This document shows positions 52,317 through 64,000 of a stretch of 64,000 bases of DNA, piece after piece. Origin of the DNA: Albula goreensis (Eukaryota; Chordata; Actinopteri; Albuliformes; Albulidae); NCBI GenBank assembly GCA_022829145.1, contig CM040764.1, positions 5,010,875 to 5,074,874 of the forward strand. The letters run 5' to 3'. The position numbers and the translations under genes are program-made. The notes beneath the pieces were generated by a model. The model made no database searches, was not told the origin of the DNA, and saw nothing but the letters and a program-made list of their open reading frames with translations. Numbering within the stretch: position 1 is the first letter of the stretch; every line of letters starts with the position of its first letter.

Positions 52317-55300
52317 GTGTGATACTCACCCTTGCAGTCGTGCCGGTCGCGGTGCTCAGGGCTGTAGTGTTTGCACAGTCGCTCCAGGATCAGCTTGTAG
52401 TGCATGAGGCGCTGGATGGGTTTGAGCAGGAAGGTGTTGAGGGGCAGGTAGCACACCTTCTGCAGCTCAAACTCCTTGTACACCGTCTCCAGCTTCTTCA
52501 GCCGCTTTGTGGCCTTCTCCAGCTCCGTCAGCACCTCGTCATGCTTCTGCAGGTAGCTGGTGAACTCCTGCACGGCCCACCAATCAGAAATCAGTCCTAT
52601 AAGCACCTTATAACTGCTCAACATCCTGGTCCTGCTAGGCCCCAGAATCTGCTGCTTTGTGCTTTAATCTTAAATCAGCAACTGGTTTAGACCCAAAAAA
52701 CCAGCAGAGCTGACTTCACTGGATAAACAGGTAATATAACTGATCCATGAAATGGTTACAAACTCATAAATATATTAAACATAATGCAACAACAATTTTG
52801 CTTAACCATGTCATCTTCAGGACAGTATCACACAACACCTCTCATGGCTTACCATCATACAACTGCACAGGCAGCGGGGATTTAGTCCTTATACTCTCTC
52901 TCATCAATTTGCGCCACAGACTTTAATATAAAATCTCCACCCAGTCTTTCTCTGTTAAATTAACTTGAGAATCCTACCATCTTATTACACCCAAATTTCC
53001 ATGGAAACGAGACACTAGGATAACAGAGGCTTTCTGTGGTACCAAACCTCACACTCACATTAGCAGATATAGCATCTCCCACAGCTGTTCAGATGTAACA
53101 GTGCTGAAGTCACAAGTGAGTTAGCGTGTAATGTGCAGGAGACTGTGTGCAGACTCACGGGCGCCCTTTATGGAAGGGGAATGGGCCATTTTCCCTCATG
53201 TGCGTAATGCAATCCTAATTGGATTTGACCGCGGCGCTCTGTTCTGAGCTGCGCGCACACACATGCACGTACACTCTACAGCTGCTGGTTCAAGGCCTGG
53301 TGTCTGAACGTCCTCATGGAGTGAAAGGGTGGGTGTCAGCCGCCAATCACTCCCATTAACCCCGCCCTCCCAACCCCATGTTGCCATGACAGCAGCCTCA
53401 CCTTCAGAGCGCACATGTTCCTCAGCATCACATCCCCGATTCTCTGGTAGTCGCCCTTGACGTGGGCGTTAGAGCGCCCCTCCCTGGTGACAGAAGAGAA
53501 TACAGATACAGAAAGTTGGTACTGAGTTTTCAGCAATCAGGGTAACAATGCAGTTACCTATTACTTCAAACCAAATTTTCTTTGAGCTCTAGATCTATTT
53601 ATACATCCTTGTCTTTTAACTGCAATATTCTGAGGTCAGTTCTGGAGGATTCAGACCACTGAAACCTCAGAAACCCAGTTCAGCAGCTGAGCTGTGCACT
53701 AACTGAAGTGGAGAACCAGAGTTCCAATGCAGTTAATGCAATCAACCAGGACACTGGCTTCTGTATGACAGCACAGAAAATCCTGCAGGCTAAAACCCTT
53801 CCTCCCAGAGTGAAACCCAATTCAATGCAACCCACTGAGGCCACTAAAACCAGCACAGTCAGGAGTCACTACCAGACCACAGAGTTTACCACTATGCTGA
53901 ATACCCATGGTCTATCAGGATAAACCTGGCAGCCCAAAACTGGCATATATTCTCAGTGAAGAGGGAAAAATGGCTGACCAGAGAGCCAGCCTCTGGTCGA
54001 TCTCCTTGAGGAAGCCCCTGTGGAACTCATAGATGGGGTCGATGTTGGAGAAGAGCAGGGTCATCAGGCCCTCTGGCATGGCGTTCTCTTTGATGACGGC
54101 GCTGCGGAACCACTGCACGACACACACAGCACGATAGACATACAATTAACTGGCAGTTCAGAATTCAAATGCATGGTGAACAAGTTGTCAAAAAAACAAA
54201 AAAAACAATGAACACTGTCATTAACATTACATACTGTATGCATGTACAGAACACATCAGTCTGGAACAGTGCATTGTGGGAAGGAAACTGATGAGCTCAC
54301 CACTGTGATGACCTCCAGGTCCTTCACGTAGGTCCGCTCTGTGGTCAGAATCTCTTTGGCAATGAAGTAGGCTTTGTCGGTGGGGTACCTCTAGAGAGAT
54401 CACAAAAAGCAGACGAATGAGTCAGCTTAGGCCCGACCGCCCACGCTGCCAGACCGAACAGGCTTGTTACCACTGACCTCAGCTTGCCTTCATACATTTA
54501 ATCCAGGCCTCCAGGCAAGTGGCTCACAAACCTTCAGGGACCACAAACCACTTAAGTGTATCGACTGCAGTGCATGTGACAGGTGTTAAATGTGACTGAT
54601 GTGAACGTCAACAGAGAGTGCATTACACACAGTGAGACTTTCATTACATGCATCATCTCACAACCCACCTCAATGTCTCCTCCTATGACCTGTCGCTCAG
54701 AAGTCTGTTTTACAGTTCTAAATTCTATGTTTAAAACCTTGCATAGGTCATTACAATTACACAAACGAGACAGAGTCTGCATGCAGTCTATACATTTCTG
54801 AAAATATTTTCTGATACAGCTTCACACTTTTGGTGGCAGTCCATGGGAGACAGACACACTCAAAGGAGCTGCATTTGACTCACGAGATGAAATAAATTCC
54901 ACCCTTCTGCAAGCAATCAGTTCATCCACTTAACTAAACCAACTTCCAAAAGGCCCGGTGGCTGTGACAAGGGAAGTAAGCAACCCTGTGAGGTTTACCA
55001 GCCTCCTATCTGAACCCTGTTATATGTCGCTCTATTTCATTTGTTTATGTAACAGGGACAGTGCACTGGACACCCACTTGGCTGCCTCAGCCTGAACTAC
55101 GGAGCTACATTTCATTCCTGGGCAGGTACCAGGAACAGCAGACAAGAGAGTTACTGTATACAGCCCTACACAGAAACATACAACCCTACTGCACGCTCTA
55201 AAGGTGATGGAGCCCAGTGGCAGGTTTGTGCTAACTCCAGCTCTAGGCCTCTATTCACTTCACCAGCAGGTTAGCGAGCATTGTTAGCCCAGACGAATAA

Positions 55301-58300
55301 GGAAGAAACGGTGTAATGCATGTTGGTTTTGCGCCTGTTCCGTTAGTGGTGTTACATTGTAACTTTCTGTCATGAGTAACCATGCTATCAGAGGAACCAA
55401 TGCCACTCCACGATGAGCAGATGTATGAAGAAGAATTCCTGGGCGTTTAGTGGCGTACCTTCCTCCTGCCCTCCTCTTCCTCACTCAGGATGGGGCTCTG
55501 CAGGGGCGAGGGGGCCTGCGGGAGGCTGAGAGTGGACATCTGGAAGGAGGGTGACAGGCAGAGGGGACTGTTGACCGTGTATGGAGAGAGCTGGGGGCTG
55601 TCCACCGTTGGCGCTGGGGGGGAGAGAGGGGCAGAGAGGAGTGGTTTGAAAGGCCCAGAAAAACACAGCAACATGGGACAAAAACAAGACAACCGGGTCA
55701 GCCAGAGACACCTGGAACAGAACCTGGGTAAATCCCAGTAAAATAACAGCAACCCTTTGTATGTTGAATTGACAACACTTGTGGTTGTCTAAGTAAGTAT
55801 GCTAAATTTCAGTTACCTTCCTGAATTGGCTGCATTGAACGGAAATGAACCCAAAACCTTCCCAGGATACATGCTACAGCCACAATTAAAATATAAACAC
55901 ATAAATAACCCTCCAGTACAATACTTTTTCTGCAGAATAACTGGCAAGCTTATTGTTACCTATTAACCAACCAAAAATGAGTTCATCCCCCACCCCTGTA
56001 ATTTTCCTGTCCTTTGTTTGGGAGAGGGTGGAGGAGGATTAGTCTCAGATAACAGAGGTTCATGCGCCCACATGACTCTTCCCTCCAGCTCAGGGAAGGA
56101 TCTGCATGTGCGTCTAGTAGCAACCAGTCATTGAGAGAAATAATGCTAAAATTACATATTTCAGATGAAAAAAACTACACTACATTAAGTTTGCAGTCTT
56201 GCACCATGGAACCAAGCAAGGCACAGACAGAATGTTTGGTTATGTATGTTGTGTGTGTGTGTGTGTGTGCGCGCGTGTGGGGGGGGGGGAGAGGGGGTTG
56301 TCCCTTGCATTCTCTGCTTCCTCGATGCCGCTCGAGCAAGGTCACACTCGTTTGGGGAGAAAGCGGCATTTGAAATGCGTCTAACACATTTCCAACGCTT
56401 GTTTTGAGCGCCTGGGACCAGGCGAGACAAAGGGCCGATGATGTGTCCCAGGCGCCCTTTCACGGAGCTGATAAAAGCGTACGCAGGCCGGGCTGTCGGG
56501 CCTTTGATCCTGCAGGTGATTGATCGCTGCGCGGGCGTCTGGAGAACGGCAGAGAGGGATCACACAGGCAGCAGCTTCTGCGGCCGGGACAGCCACGGGT
56601 ACTCCGCTTCCACACGGACGCGTTTCTCCTCTTATTAGACCAGGAAACACGGATAATTAGGCCCTAATTGTCTCAAGCAGAGGTAGAGGGATTGATGATG
56701 TCACAAACATACATGGACATCAAAGCCTTTTCTTACACTCTTTGACAGCTTATATCAAGAGTACATTACCAGACATTTACCAAAAAAATGTCACAATTTT
56801 TAAAAAAAAAAAAAAAACATCCGTCATTCCTGATGGATCAGGTAAAAATTGCACTCCTGGATGTGAAAAACAACACAGGAGAGGTCGCCCTGTGACCTGG
56901 AAGTAAATTTTGTCCAGGGTTTTATCAGTGAAGCTACCAGACTGCAGTCTCAGGATTTAACTGCCGAATCCTGCGGGTAAGATGGGGTGGTCGTGGTCGT
57001 GGTCGTCGTGGTTGTGGTGGGGGGGGGGGGGTAATTGTGAAGGGGCCGCAGTGGTTTCTGTGGAGAACGGGATGGGAATGCGTTGGCCGGAAGCCCGAAA
57101 CACACAAGGAGCGCTCAGCTGGAATGGGGCTGTGGAATTTGGCACTGGGGTGGAGGCTGTCCACCACCACCCAACACCCATCCCTCCATCTCCCCTTCTC
57201 TCCCCCAGCCGCGCTCCATGAGAACCAAACCGTCGCATGTTGATCTAACAAAGCGCCGCTTCGCACAGACCCGCCATTGTGCCCCCGCCGAGACACAGAT
57301 AAACCGTCCGTCTGTTCGCGGCTGCCCCGCTGGCGGGGACTGTGTTTTTAAACAAAACACCACTCGTTATGAGAGAGCTAATTTGCAGCGGCAGGGGACA
57401 CGGAATGCGAAGGGCCGTGGATGGAGAAAACAACGTTTCAGGGACAGGGGAGTCTCATTTTCAAATACAAAAAAAAAAAAACCTACATCTAGCATGCCAG
57501 TTCAAAAATGAGTAAAAATAACTGTTTGATCAAATGGTTTGAGTAACTTGAACACAACACAAAAGACATCCAACGATGCTATTACAGGCTACTCCCTGCA
57601 GTGAGAAAAAAAAGAGCAACCACTTTACTGGAAAGGTCCCAGAACTAAAACACAGCCTTTAGCTTCTTTATCACAGATCAAGGGGGTGTTATACTGCTCC
57701 TTAAGAGAGAATCCTCTGTCCTTAAGTGAAGTCTGAAAGAGGGTGTTGGGTAAACCCTGAGGGCCACGGTTCATCTGCCAACCGCTGGTCACAGGCAAGT
57801 GACGCTCCAGCTGCGACCCCAGGTGACTCCGTGCTGTCCTGGGTCACTCTGCTATGGCTGGCCTTTTAGCTCTGCTGCCTTGAAGACCACAGCATACTTC
57901 CAGGAAGTCTTTTGGCTGGTCTCTTTCCACAACCAAAATTCACCCACTACAGCCATTTATTCTTTTTCTGTTGCCGTGTTTGCAAGCACAAATTCAGCCA
58001 TGGCTGCGATTAAGTGTGGTTATTCTGACAGCAGTCAAACATACTGTGAACAGAGGAGAGACTATAACAAGTTTCACAAATCAAAGTCATACAGTAGGGA
58101 CAGAATTGCTCACTTGTGCATTTCTGAACAGATCATGGCAAAAGGAAATCAGTGAAGAGGAAACTTCTCTATTCCTCAGAACTCCATAGTCTATCTGGAA
58201 ATACAAAGTATTCACACCTCATTAAGCATTATTCTAAGAAAGGAACAGAGTAACACCGAGGGTCAGCTGTCAGGGAGGAAATGACATCATCAGGACAGAT

Positions 58301-61300
58301 GCGGTGTGGTCCTTCCTGGGGCTGTCCTCTCACCCCTGCGGGGAAAGGTGGTGACTCATGGCGGTTCGCAGCAAGCCTTGGCTGGACCTGGAGGTGGGCG
58401 CAGGCACTGCCAAATCGCTCCAGCCAAACAGCACAAGACACGGCACCCGTTCTGTGCTCCCGCGCACCTAAATTCACTGCTGACAAAGCTTGGCCGCGCT
58501 CCTCAATAGGATAAGACAGAGGGGCCTCTTAAAACGAGGCCACGATTTCCTACTTACATCTGCAGGAATTAAAGCAATGCAGATGAATGAAACGGGAGAC
58601 CAACATATGCAAGAAGAGACCCGAGGCGAGGTTACATTCAAACAAGCCATTTTAACATGTATGTTCTTTCCATTTGTACATGTAATTTCCCACAGTGCCT
58701 TCTACCTAGAGAAGAATGACAGAAAGACACTAATGGTACAGATAATGGTTTAATATAATTCCTGTCGTCCCCATTTAAATCTTCACATTACGCCTTAAAG
58801 CTAAGCATGAGGTAATTTAAACACTTGCATGCAAGAGAGGATCCGAATCAGGAAGCAGGTAGAGTACTCTGCAGACCAGAAGGTGGCACTGCTTCACAAA
58901 TCCCACACAACGGGGGATTAAGTGTGGCTACACAGTCTCAATTTTAACACCCTGCGCAAACAAAACACAATCACAGTCTGGCTGGTTATCAACGTCAGTG
59001 GAAAACGGTGGAATGTAAAAACAGGAGGTCGAAGGCCAAAGGTCAGCCACAGCCCTGTCTAAACTCTCGAGTCGGAGCACCCAGGGCAGGAGCATGAACG
59101 GCATCATCATGTCCAAAGTCCAGCTGATGGGCAGGAGTTCCATTCCCTATCAGGGAAAGGTCACTGAGACAAAGCCTACTTATAAACTGCTGTTTTTAGG
59201 ATACACATATAAATCATGAACCATTCAAATAGGTGGACTGCAACAGAAAATGCTGATGTGTTAAGAATATCGTCATTAAGTCACCAATGCAAAACAAATT
59301 TTATACTACCATACTGCAAGTGACGATAAAACTGTGGTCAATCCTTGTAACATCTGAGGTTTCAAACATATACAACAATAAACAGCACAGCACGGCTTTA
59401 AGCGGCACGTCTGAAAAATTATTCTGCAACGGCAGAATTAAAACTGTCCAAAATTGAGCACACAAGGAAATTTTCCTCTGGCAAATAAAATGTTTTCCAT
59501 CAAATTTACGGTCCTCCATTATTCAATGCGCATTCTTGAGGAGATCTGCAGGCATTAGATCAATACGCTTGCAACCACAGCTATAAAATTTACAGGGTTT
59601 GCGGACAGATGGTGTCCTAGAGACTCCTAAGCCGTCTATGAAACATGCAGGAAGCATGAAAACAAGAACTGCGCTGGAGCAGAGTGCAGACGGAACATTA
59701 GCTCTCCAGCTGTTTGAGTGACATCAGGAGTCGGTCTCTGGATCACAGATGTCTTAGAGCGTTTGGGCGGGGCGGTGCTAGGTTAACCTATGGGCTGTTT
59801 TCCCACAACTCTCCAAAAAGGTTGGGATCCAATCAAACCAACTTCAATTCAATTGAAATGGACTTCATTCTTGAGGGGTATTTATTTGCTTTTGTCTTTC
59901 AGAATGAAAAGAACAGATTCCAAAACAGTATGTTTCCTCGTATCCAATAAAAGAAGAAAATAATCAAACGAACATATGTTATGTTAACCCTATTTTGATT
60001 GAATTGCGTGTCCTTAAAGACACAGAGGCTGTTTGGCTGAATCTAGCCTTAACATGTATCCTGTAACAAAGACGTGCCCTGAAGGCAAGATTAAATTTAA
60101 AAAGAACTTTAATCTACTTTTAATTCGACATCAATTGTCAAAGTAACAACCATAAATCACACGTGCGGAAAGCAAGGAGGGATCTCTAAATTTCAAAAAT
60201 CGTGTTTCCAGGTGGTTCTCCAAAGGTCATTATTTCACAAACACTGAAGAGTAACTTGTATGTTCATTTAATAACACTGGATGAATAAAATAACCATTGT
60301 GTGACACGAATTAAAATGGCCACCATTTTTAAATAAAATTCAGTGATGAATGAGAGATTACCTGAAGCGATCTGATAGAGAAGCGCTTTAACAGCAATGA
60401 CAAAAGCTCTGCAGCTCAATTAATTGTCACACATGCTAAAAGAGAAGAGTCTCACAGTGAAGACCGTGTTTAAAGCGGGGGGCGAGCGAAGGGGGCGGGG
60501 TGTTAGCCCATTGGCTGATGGCCAGCAGCTGCTGCTCTGACTGCTGCAGGCGACTTGCTCCACTGCTGGTGGCTGGAACTGAGAGGCGCAGTAAGCGCGA
60601 TTTATGTGCCTCTCTCTGCAGGGGGTAACTTGTGGTGACCGGAGGGTCACATAGCGGAGGGGTCCGGCAGGGTTTGCGATATTTGGGAATAAAACAGCCT
60701 GCAAAACGAGGGGGAATAAAGCGAGAGCCGTCCGTCGCCATGACAGCAAAGGCTGCAGCCAACAAACGCTGCCATGAGCTCTGCTGGGGGGGGTGGGAGA
60801 ACAGGAAAAGGAGAAGATCTGGCACTGGCCTTCCCACACAGGAAATGTGTCCCACAATCCCCTGCGGTCAGGAAACCCCTTACCCCTCCCTCCCCTGCTG
60901 CGAGTTCCCCGCCCTCCCCACCTGCGCATTCCCATCAGCGAGGGTTACAAGCGGCCACCGGTAACCTTACACCCAGGGTGGACCGCACAGGGCGGGGACC
61001 TGTACGGGGACAGCCATCTCATAATGCCTCTTCATGTATGGTGCCCTTGACATGATACACAAGTGTGGATGGATGGGTGCAGCATGAACTGCAGTGTTCA
61101 AACAAATACATGTTGGGAGAGAAAAACATATCTAACAGAGGCGGCCTCTCACAAAGGGAAGCCCATGACCATGGCATTGTCAACACCTTTAAGTCCATTC
61201 ATCTGGTTACACAAATACGTGATGTCAGTGTTCTCCCACATACACGCACAGAAAATGCTGTAACCCTCCACTCCTAGCTAATGAGAACATCCACACAATG

Positions 61301-62888
61301 TACAGGCCTCAATTTGAGATAAACAGTTGACAAATTTGTAAAAGAATGACAGTTAAACTGAACATGAGTGAAGATATTTGTAGCTAAAAGGTACCTTGGA
61401 AGGCATATTGGGATGGGGGGGCCACCTTGACCGGTTCTTCTCTGGGGGGTGTCGGGGGCCGGGCTGGCTGCTGCTGGGGGGGCGTGGGTTGGGAGGTCTG
61501 GGTGGGGGCTTGGGGCTCAGACCGCGGGGTGAGCTGACCGCGTGCAGGGAGTGGAAGGACACGGTGGCAGAGGAGGGGGACCCCGGTACCTTCAGGCTGT
61601 CATTGAACGACAGACTCTACAGAGTAACAGCAGAAAGGGAAATATGTCACATCACACTTTAAAATAGTCATTATCCATTTATTGCGCTGGATATTCACAG
61701 AAAGGATTTTGGTGAACCCCCCTTGGCTCAAATGGATCTCACCTGTTTCGGCACGTCAGAGGCCAGGGAACGAGTTGACATGCGCATTTTGCTGTTCCTC
61801 CTAACAAAGAGAAGACACACAGTCACCTGAGGTCACTTCACAAAACGCCCGTAACAGGACAGCACCAGAGGGTTGGGCGCTTTAGTCCCCTTGCTCACCT
61901 CTGGTAGGGGGTCCTGCGAATCCCGCTGTCCCTCACATACTCCACCAGCTGCTTCTGTGTCCGCCCACTGAAACACATAGGGACATCCCATAATGTTTAT
62001 AGAAGACACCAGGATCACGTGACATATGTCACCGTTTTACGGACATTCTTTCAGCATGATCAGGAATGAACGCTTGCTGAAAGGGCCTAACTGCCCCTAC
62101 CTGTATCTGAAGGAGGAGCCCCTGCTGAACAGGATGGCTTTGGCCTTGGGCTTGGGCTGGTCCAGCAGGCGGAAGAAGGTGTGGTGCTCCACACAGTTCT
62201 TCCAGAACAGCTTGCACTGGTCCCTGCTGGCCATCAGGAACTCCAGCGTGTCTTGGTGGGGGCCCTGCAGGGGACAGGCATGGCACCTGGTCACTGACCT
62301 GATGTACGCTCATTTTTTTTTGCTTAGAATGTATAAAAGCAGAATATTGATAAGTCAAGCCTGGTCCGACTCTTGTGTTTCATAAACATGGTATCTGTAA
62401 GTATGAAAGAATAGCAGTGCTGATCTAGGATCAGCTCTCTAAATTTAAATGAGAAACCTGACCCGAGACCAGCACTCCTATTCTTCCTGAGATTCCTGTT
62501 TATGAACATGCACCCTTTCTTCTTGGCCCTGCAATACCCACATGAACCTCCGGGTGGAGCTTGACCAGGAACCTTTTCCTCTTGAAGCTCAATTTGCGAA
62601 TCTTAGACCAGTTGAAGGTGTTTATTTTTGTGTTGCCCTGAAGGAAGAGAGAGAGAGAGAGAACATGGACAGAGTGAGGTCACCTGCTGTGCTCCCTACC
62701 TTCCCACAATGCACCTCTGGAAACCCCCACAGGGCCTCACCTGGAAGACCTGTAGGCCCAGGTGAGCCACTGTCAGGTTGATCTTGGTTCCCTCGCGGTC
62801 AGCAGCGGGGTGAAACCGCACCCCGTACATCTCCAGCTTGCGGGCGATCTCCAGCACCTGGAAGTCTGACTCGGCAGGAGTCTGGCCC
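42721..62888 (-). CDS. farp2: farp2, FERM/RhoGEF/pleckstrin-domain protein (5' exons beyond right edge)
   Basis: FARP2 is a Rac-directed guanine exchange factor coupling membrane receptors to actin. Exons in transcript order: 62741-62888, 62542-62637, 62101-62264 (FERM C-lobe); 61899-61967, 61743-61800 (FA region); 61395-61616 and 55459-55613 (proline-rich linker); 54301-54390, 53979-54112, 53402-53483, 52330-52567, 51117-51247 (DH); 50148-50216, 49951-50040, 48875-48957, 48500-48618 (PH1 and after); 47421-47584 (inter-PH); 44522-44629, 43149-43300, 42721-42811 (PH2 and stop). About 820 residues are present. Landmarks are [80 protein letters not shown] and [24 protein letters not shown]1 is the paralogue, but the sequence and its place beside stk25 favour FARP2. 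Exons 61395 and 55459 do not join in phase, so one linker exon is missing from my model. Confidence 0.95.
43390..43560. repeat. diverged interspersed repeat fragment
   Basis: Starts gtccccagctctggtgctgg and contains tctgttggttttcattgtta. It resembles other fish repeat copies in the window. It lies in a farp2 intron. Confidence 0.35.
46280..46419 (-). CDS. farp2: farp2 duplicate inter-PH exon (alternative)
   Basis: This open 140-base segment has an acceptor (CACTCAAG) behind a long pyrimidine tract and a donor (AACAAG|GTACAC). It encodes ...[12 protein letters not shown], then [13 protein letters not shown] and [13 protein letters not shown]. It matches the constitutive inter-PH exon at 47421-47584 ([22 protein letters not shown]) at about 12 of 22 positions. 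Both exons have phase 1 entry and phase 0 exit, and both would join the PH2 exon ([11 protein letters not shown]). The pair is therefore best read as a tandem exon duplication used as alternatives. A Q-plus-S'-plus-this-exon arrangement is also phase-compatible. Confidence 0.72.
46686..46737 (-). CDS. farp2: candidate farp2 cassette exon
   Basis: The 52-base segment is flanked by TAATCAG acceptor and TTG|GTGAGT donor sequences. It is open in phase 0 to 1 ([17 protein letters not shown] plus one base). It would link the phase 0 end of 47421-47584 to the phase 1 start of 46280-46419, letting both homologous exons be included. Entered directly from 48500-48618 it would hit a stop. No family match is known to me, so this is a weak call. 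Confidence 0.3.
48770..48850. repeat. imperfect TG/CATG repeat
   Basis: Interrupted TG, GCATG and GTGTG units lie in the farp2 intron between the exons at 48500-48618 and 48875-48957. Confidence 0.7.
51829..52323 (-). repeat. tandem array of copied farp2 exon end plus splice donor plus TG tract
   Basis: Six copies sit beside the true exon end at 52330: about 51829-51874, 51899-51944, 51973-52018, 52049-52094, 52159-52204 and 52229-52279. Each holds about 40 bases matching the exon's last codons ([13 protein letters not shown]), a GTGAGT or GTGAGC donor and a variable TG/CA run, the longest at about 52094-52154. Copies differ by a few substitutions and small indels. The minus-strand frame of the real exon stays open through the whole array to 51767. 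Confidence 0.92.
55614..61394 (-). other. farp2 intron(s) with an unfound linker exon
   Basis: The upstream exon ends in phase 0, while the next known exon starts needing one base. An exon of length 3n+1 should lie in these 5.8 kb. I found no candidate with both convincing splice sites and linker-like coding. Other content: G run near 57019-57030, A run near 56800-56817, and a TG tract at about 56249-56278. Confidence 0.5.
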
Positions 62889-64000
62889 CTGAGGGAGGGA
62901 GGCAAGAGGAGCGCTGGTCAGACATGTACCAAAAATCAAAAACAAAACAGAAAACTGAAACCACAACAACAAAGTCAAGCCTTTAAACCCTCACGAGGAG
63001 GAATTAAAACCTGTACATGTTGAAGTAATAATTCAGAGTACTAACAGCAAAGTTTCAACACTTAAGATACCCATATCTCTTAGACCAACCAAGGAGAGGG
63101 GAGACCACTCGCAAAGTATTTCCAGCTCTTCTAGGTTTCATGAGAGGCAGTTCAGTAGTGTAGGTTAAAGTAGGCAGGATGGGTTAATGAGTAGAAGCTG
63201 TTGGTTTGTGGAAACCCAGCGTATGACCCAGCATGGCTCAAACCTGTAAGTGTTGTTTGACCTGCCCGTTCAACATCAGCGCCGTCCAAATAAACAAGCC
63301 CTGCTCTTAAATGACCTCACTGTCCAGAGCCAAACCTGCACTGAAGCATACACGCACGCAAACAGGCACGCACGCACATACGCACCACCCGTTCGTTCAG
63401 GGACACACCATTATGAAGGGGTGGGGCACAGAAGAAGAGAAGAGGAAATAAACAGAGAAAAACAATCAAAAACTACTAAACGATTTCCTCTAATCGTGGT
63501 CATCTGGCCTCCTGCCAGTTCATCACCACACTCTAATTCTGCTCATCCTCTAAGCAGGGAGAAATCTGCTTAGGGGCCTGCTGGCCGTACGGCTAATATA
63601 ACCAGGAGGGGAGAAGTGGTGGTGGCGGTGTGGGGGGGGGATTAAAGAGCAGGCTGGCAACCCAGCACTACCACTCTGGCAGCCAGAGAGAGATTACAGC
63701 TGGTTCTCAACATGCACTGCTCACAGTGAGCCTAGCCCTGTTCTTATGGAGGACATCTATGCCTCCCTCCCCCTCCCCAAATGTACACCCCATTGAGAGG
63801 GTAGGTGCTCCAGGGAAGGAGCCAGAGGGTGAATACGCAGATGCAGCAGTTTTTCCCCCCAGGCCAGCATCCGCCTCCCCCGCGGAGCTAATGCTAATAA
63901 CAGATGGCCGTTTCATTATGTGTACAACAAGACACCTGTCCATAAATGACCTTAACGGCCTCAATTTCCTGCTACACACCTACTGATTAACTAATCATAT
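62889..64000 (-). other. farp2 intron reaching the right edge
   Basis: No FERM exon is recognisable. The region has a short A-G-rich segment and CACG-type repeats near 63350-63380. The ORFs here have no domain signature. Confidence 0.5.

Noticed and set aside
51829..52370. Regularly spaced repeats resembling a CRISPR array
   Set aside because: The units are copies of the adjacent farp2 exon end plus TG microsatellite, in an intron of a vertebrate gene. There are no unique spacers and no cas genes.
52094..52690. 198-residue plus-strand ORF rich in Cys and Val
   Set aside because: It is the translation of a TG microsatellite and the antisense of a farp2 exon.
57083..57511. 142-residue plus-strand ORF
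   Set aside because: Composition is driven by GC-rich simple sequence in a farp2 intron. I see no family motif and no supporting splice structure.
60420..60935. 171-residue minus-strand ORF as the missing farp2 linker exon
   Set aside because: No splice sites give the required phase change, and the protein is not similar to the FARP linker.

Overview
This window is nuclear DNA from a ray-finned fish, most likely a teleost. The evidence is GT-AG introns throughout, protein sequences close to vertebrate orthologues, tRNA-derived SINE copies, CA/TG microsatellites and moderately compact introns. I cannot name the species.

Five protein-coding genes lie in alternating orientation: atg4b (minus, 3' exons off the left edge), thap4 (plus), bok (minus), stk25 (plus) and farp2 (minus, 5' FERM exons off the right edge). 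Human 2q37.3 carries the same block, FARP2-STK25-BOK-THAP4-ATG4B, so this is conserved microsynteny. I rebuilt exons by matching splice sites, codon phase and family conservation. atg4b, stk25 and farp2 chain in phase, except for one farp2 exon I could not find.

Layout: 274-5011 atg4b; 5012-5990 shared head-to-head promoter, with an E-box resembling a CLEAR/M-box near atg4b; 5991-11650 thap4, including an internal alternative first exon at 8353 that would give a nitrobindin-only protein; 11650-11820 facing 3' ends of thap4 and bok; 11820 to about 22730 bok; about 22.7-26.8 kb AT-rich intergenic DNA; 26.8-39.6 kb stk25; 39.6-41.8 kb 3' spacer; 41.8 kb to the right edge farp2.

The proteins do unrelated jobs: an autophagy protease, a THAP/nitrobindin protein, a BCL2-family effector, a GCKIII kinase and a FERM-RhoGEF. 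The block is a syntenic neighbourhood rather than a pathway.

The most unusual features are in farp2. First, the 3' end of a DH-domain exon together with its splice donor is tandemly copied six extra times in the downstream intron; three of the copied donors keep the reading frame. Second, the exon between the two PH domains has a diverged duplicate with the same splice phases. In addition, two conserved exons look one base short: thap4 at the nitrobindin G-x-W motif and bok at its C-terminus. These could be assembly errors or real lesions.
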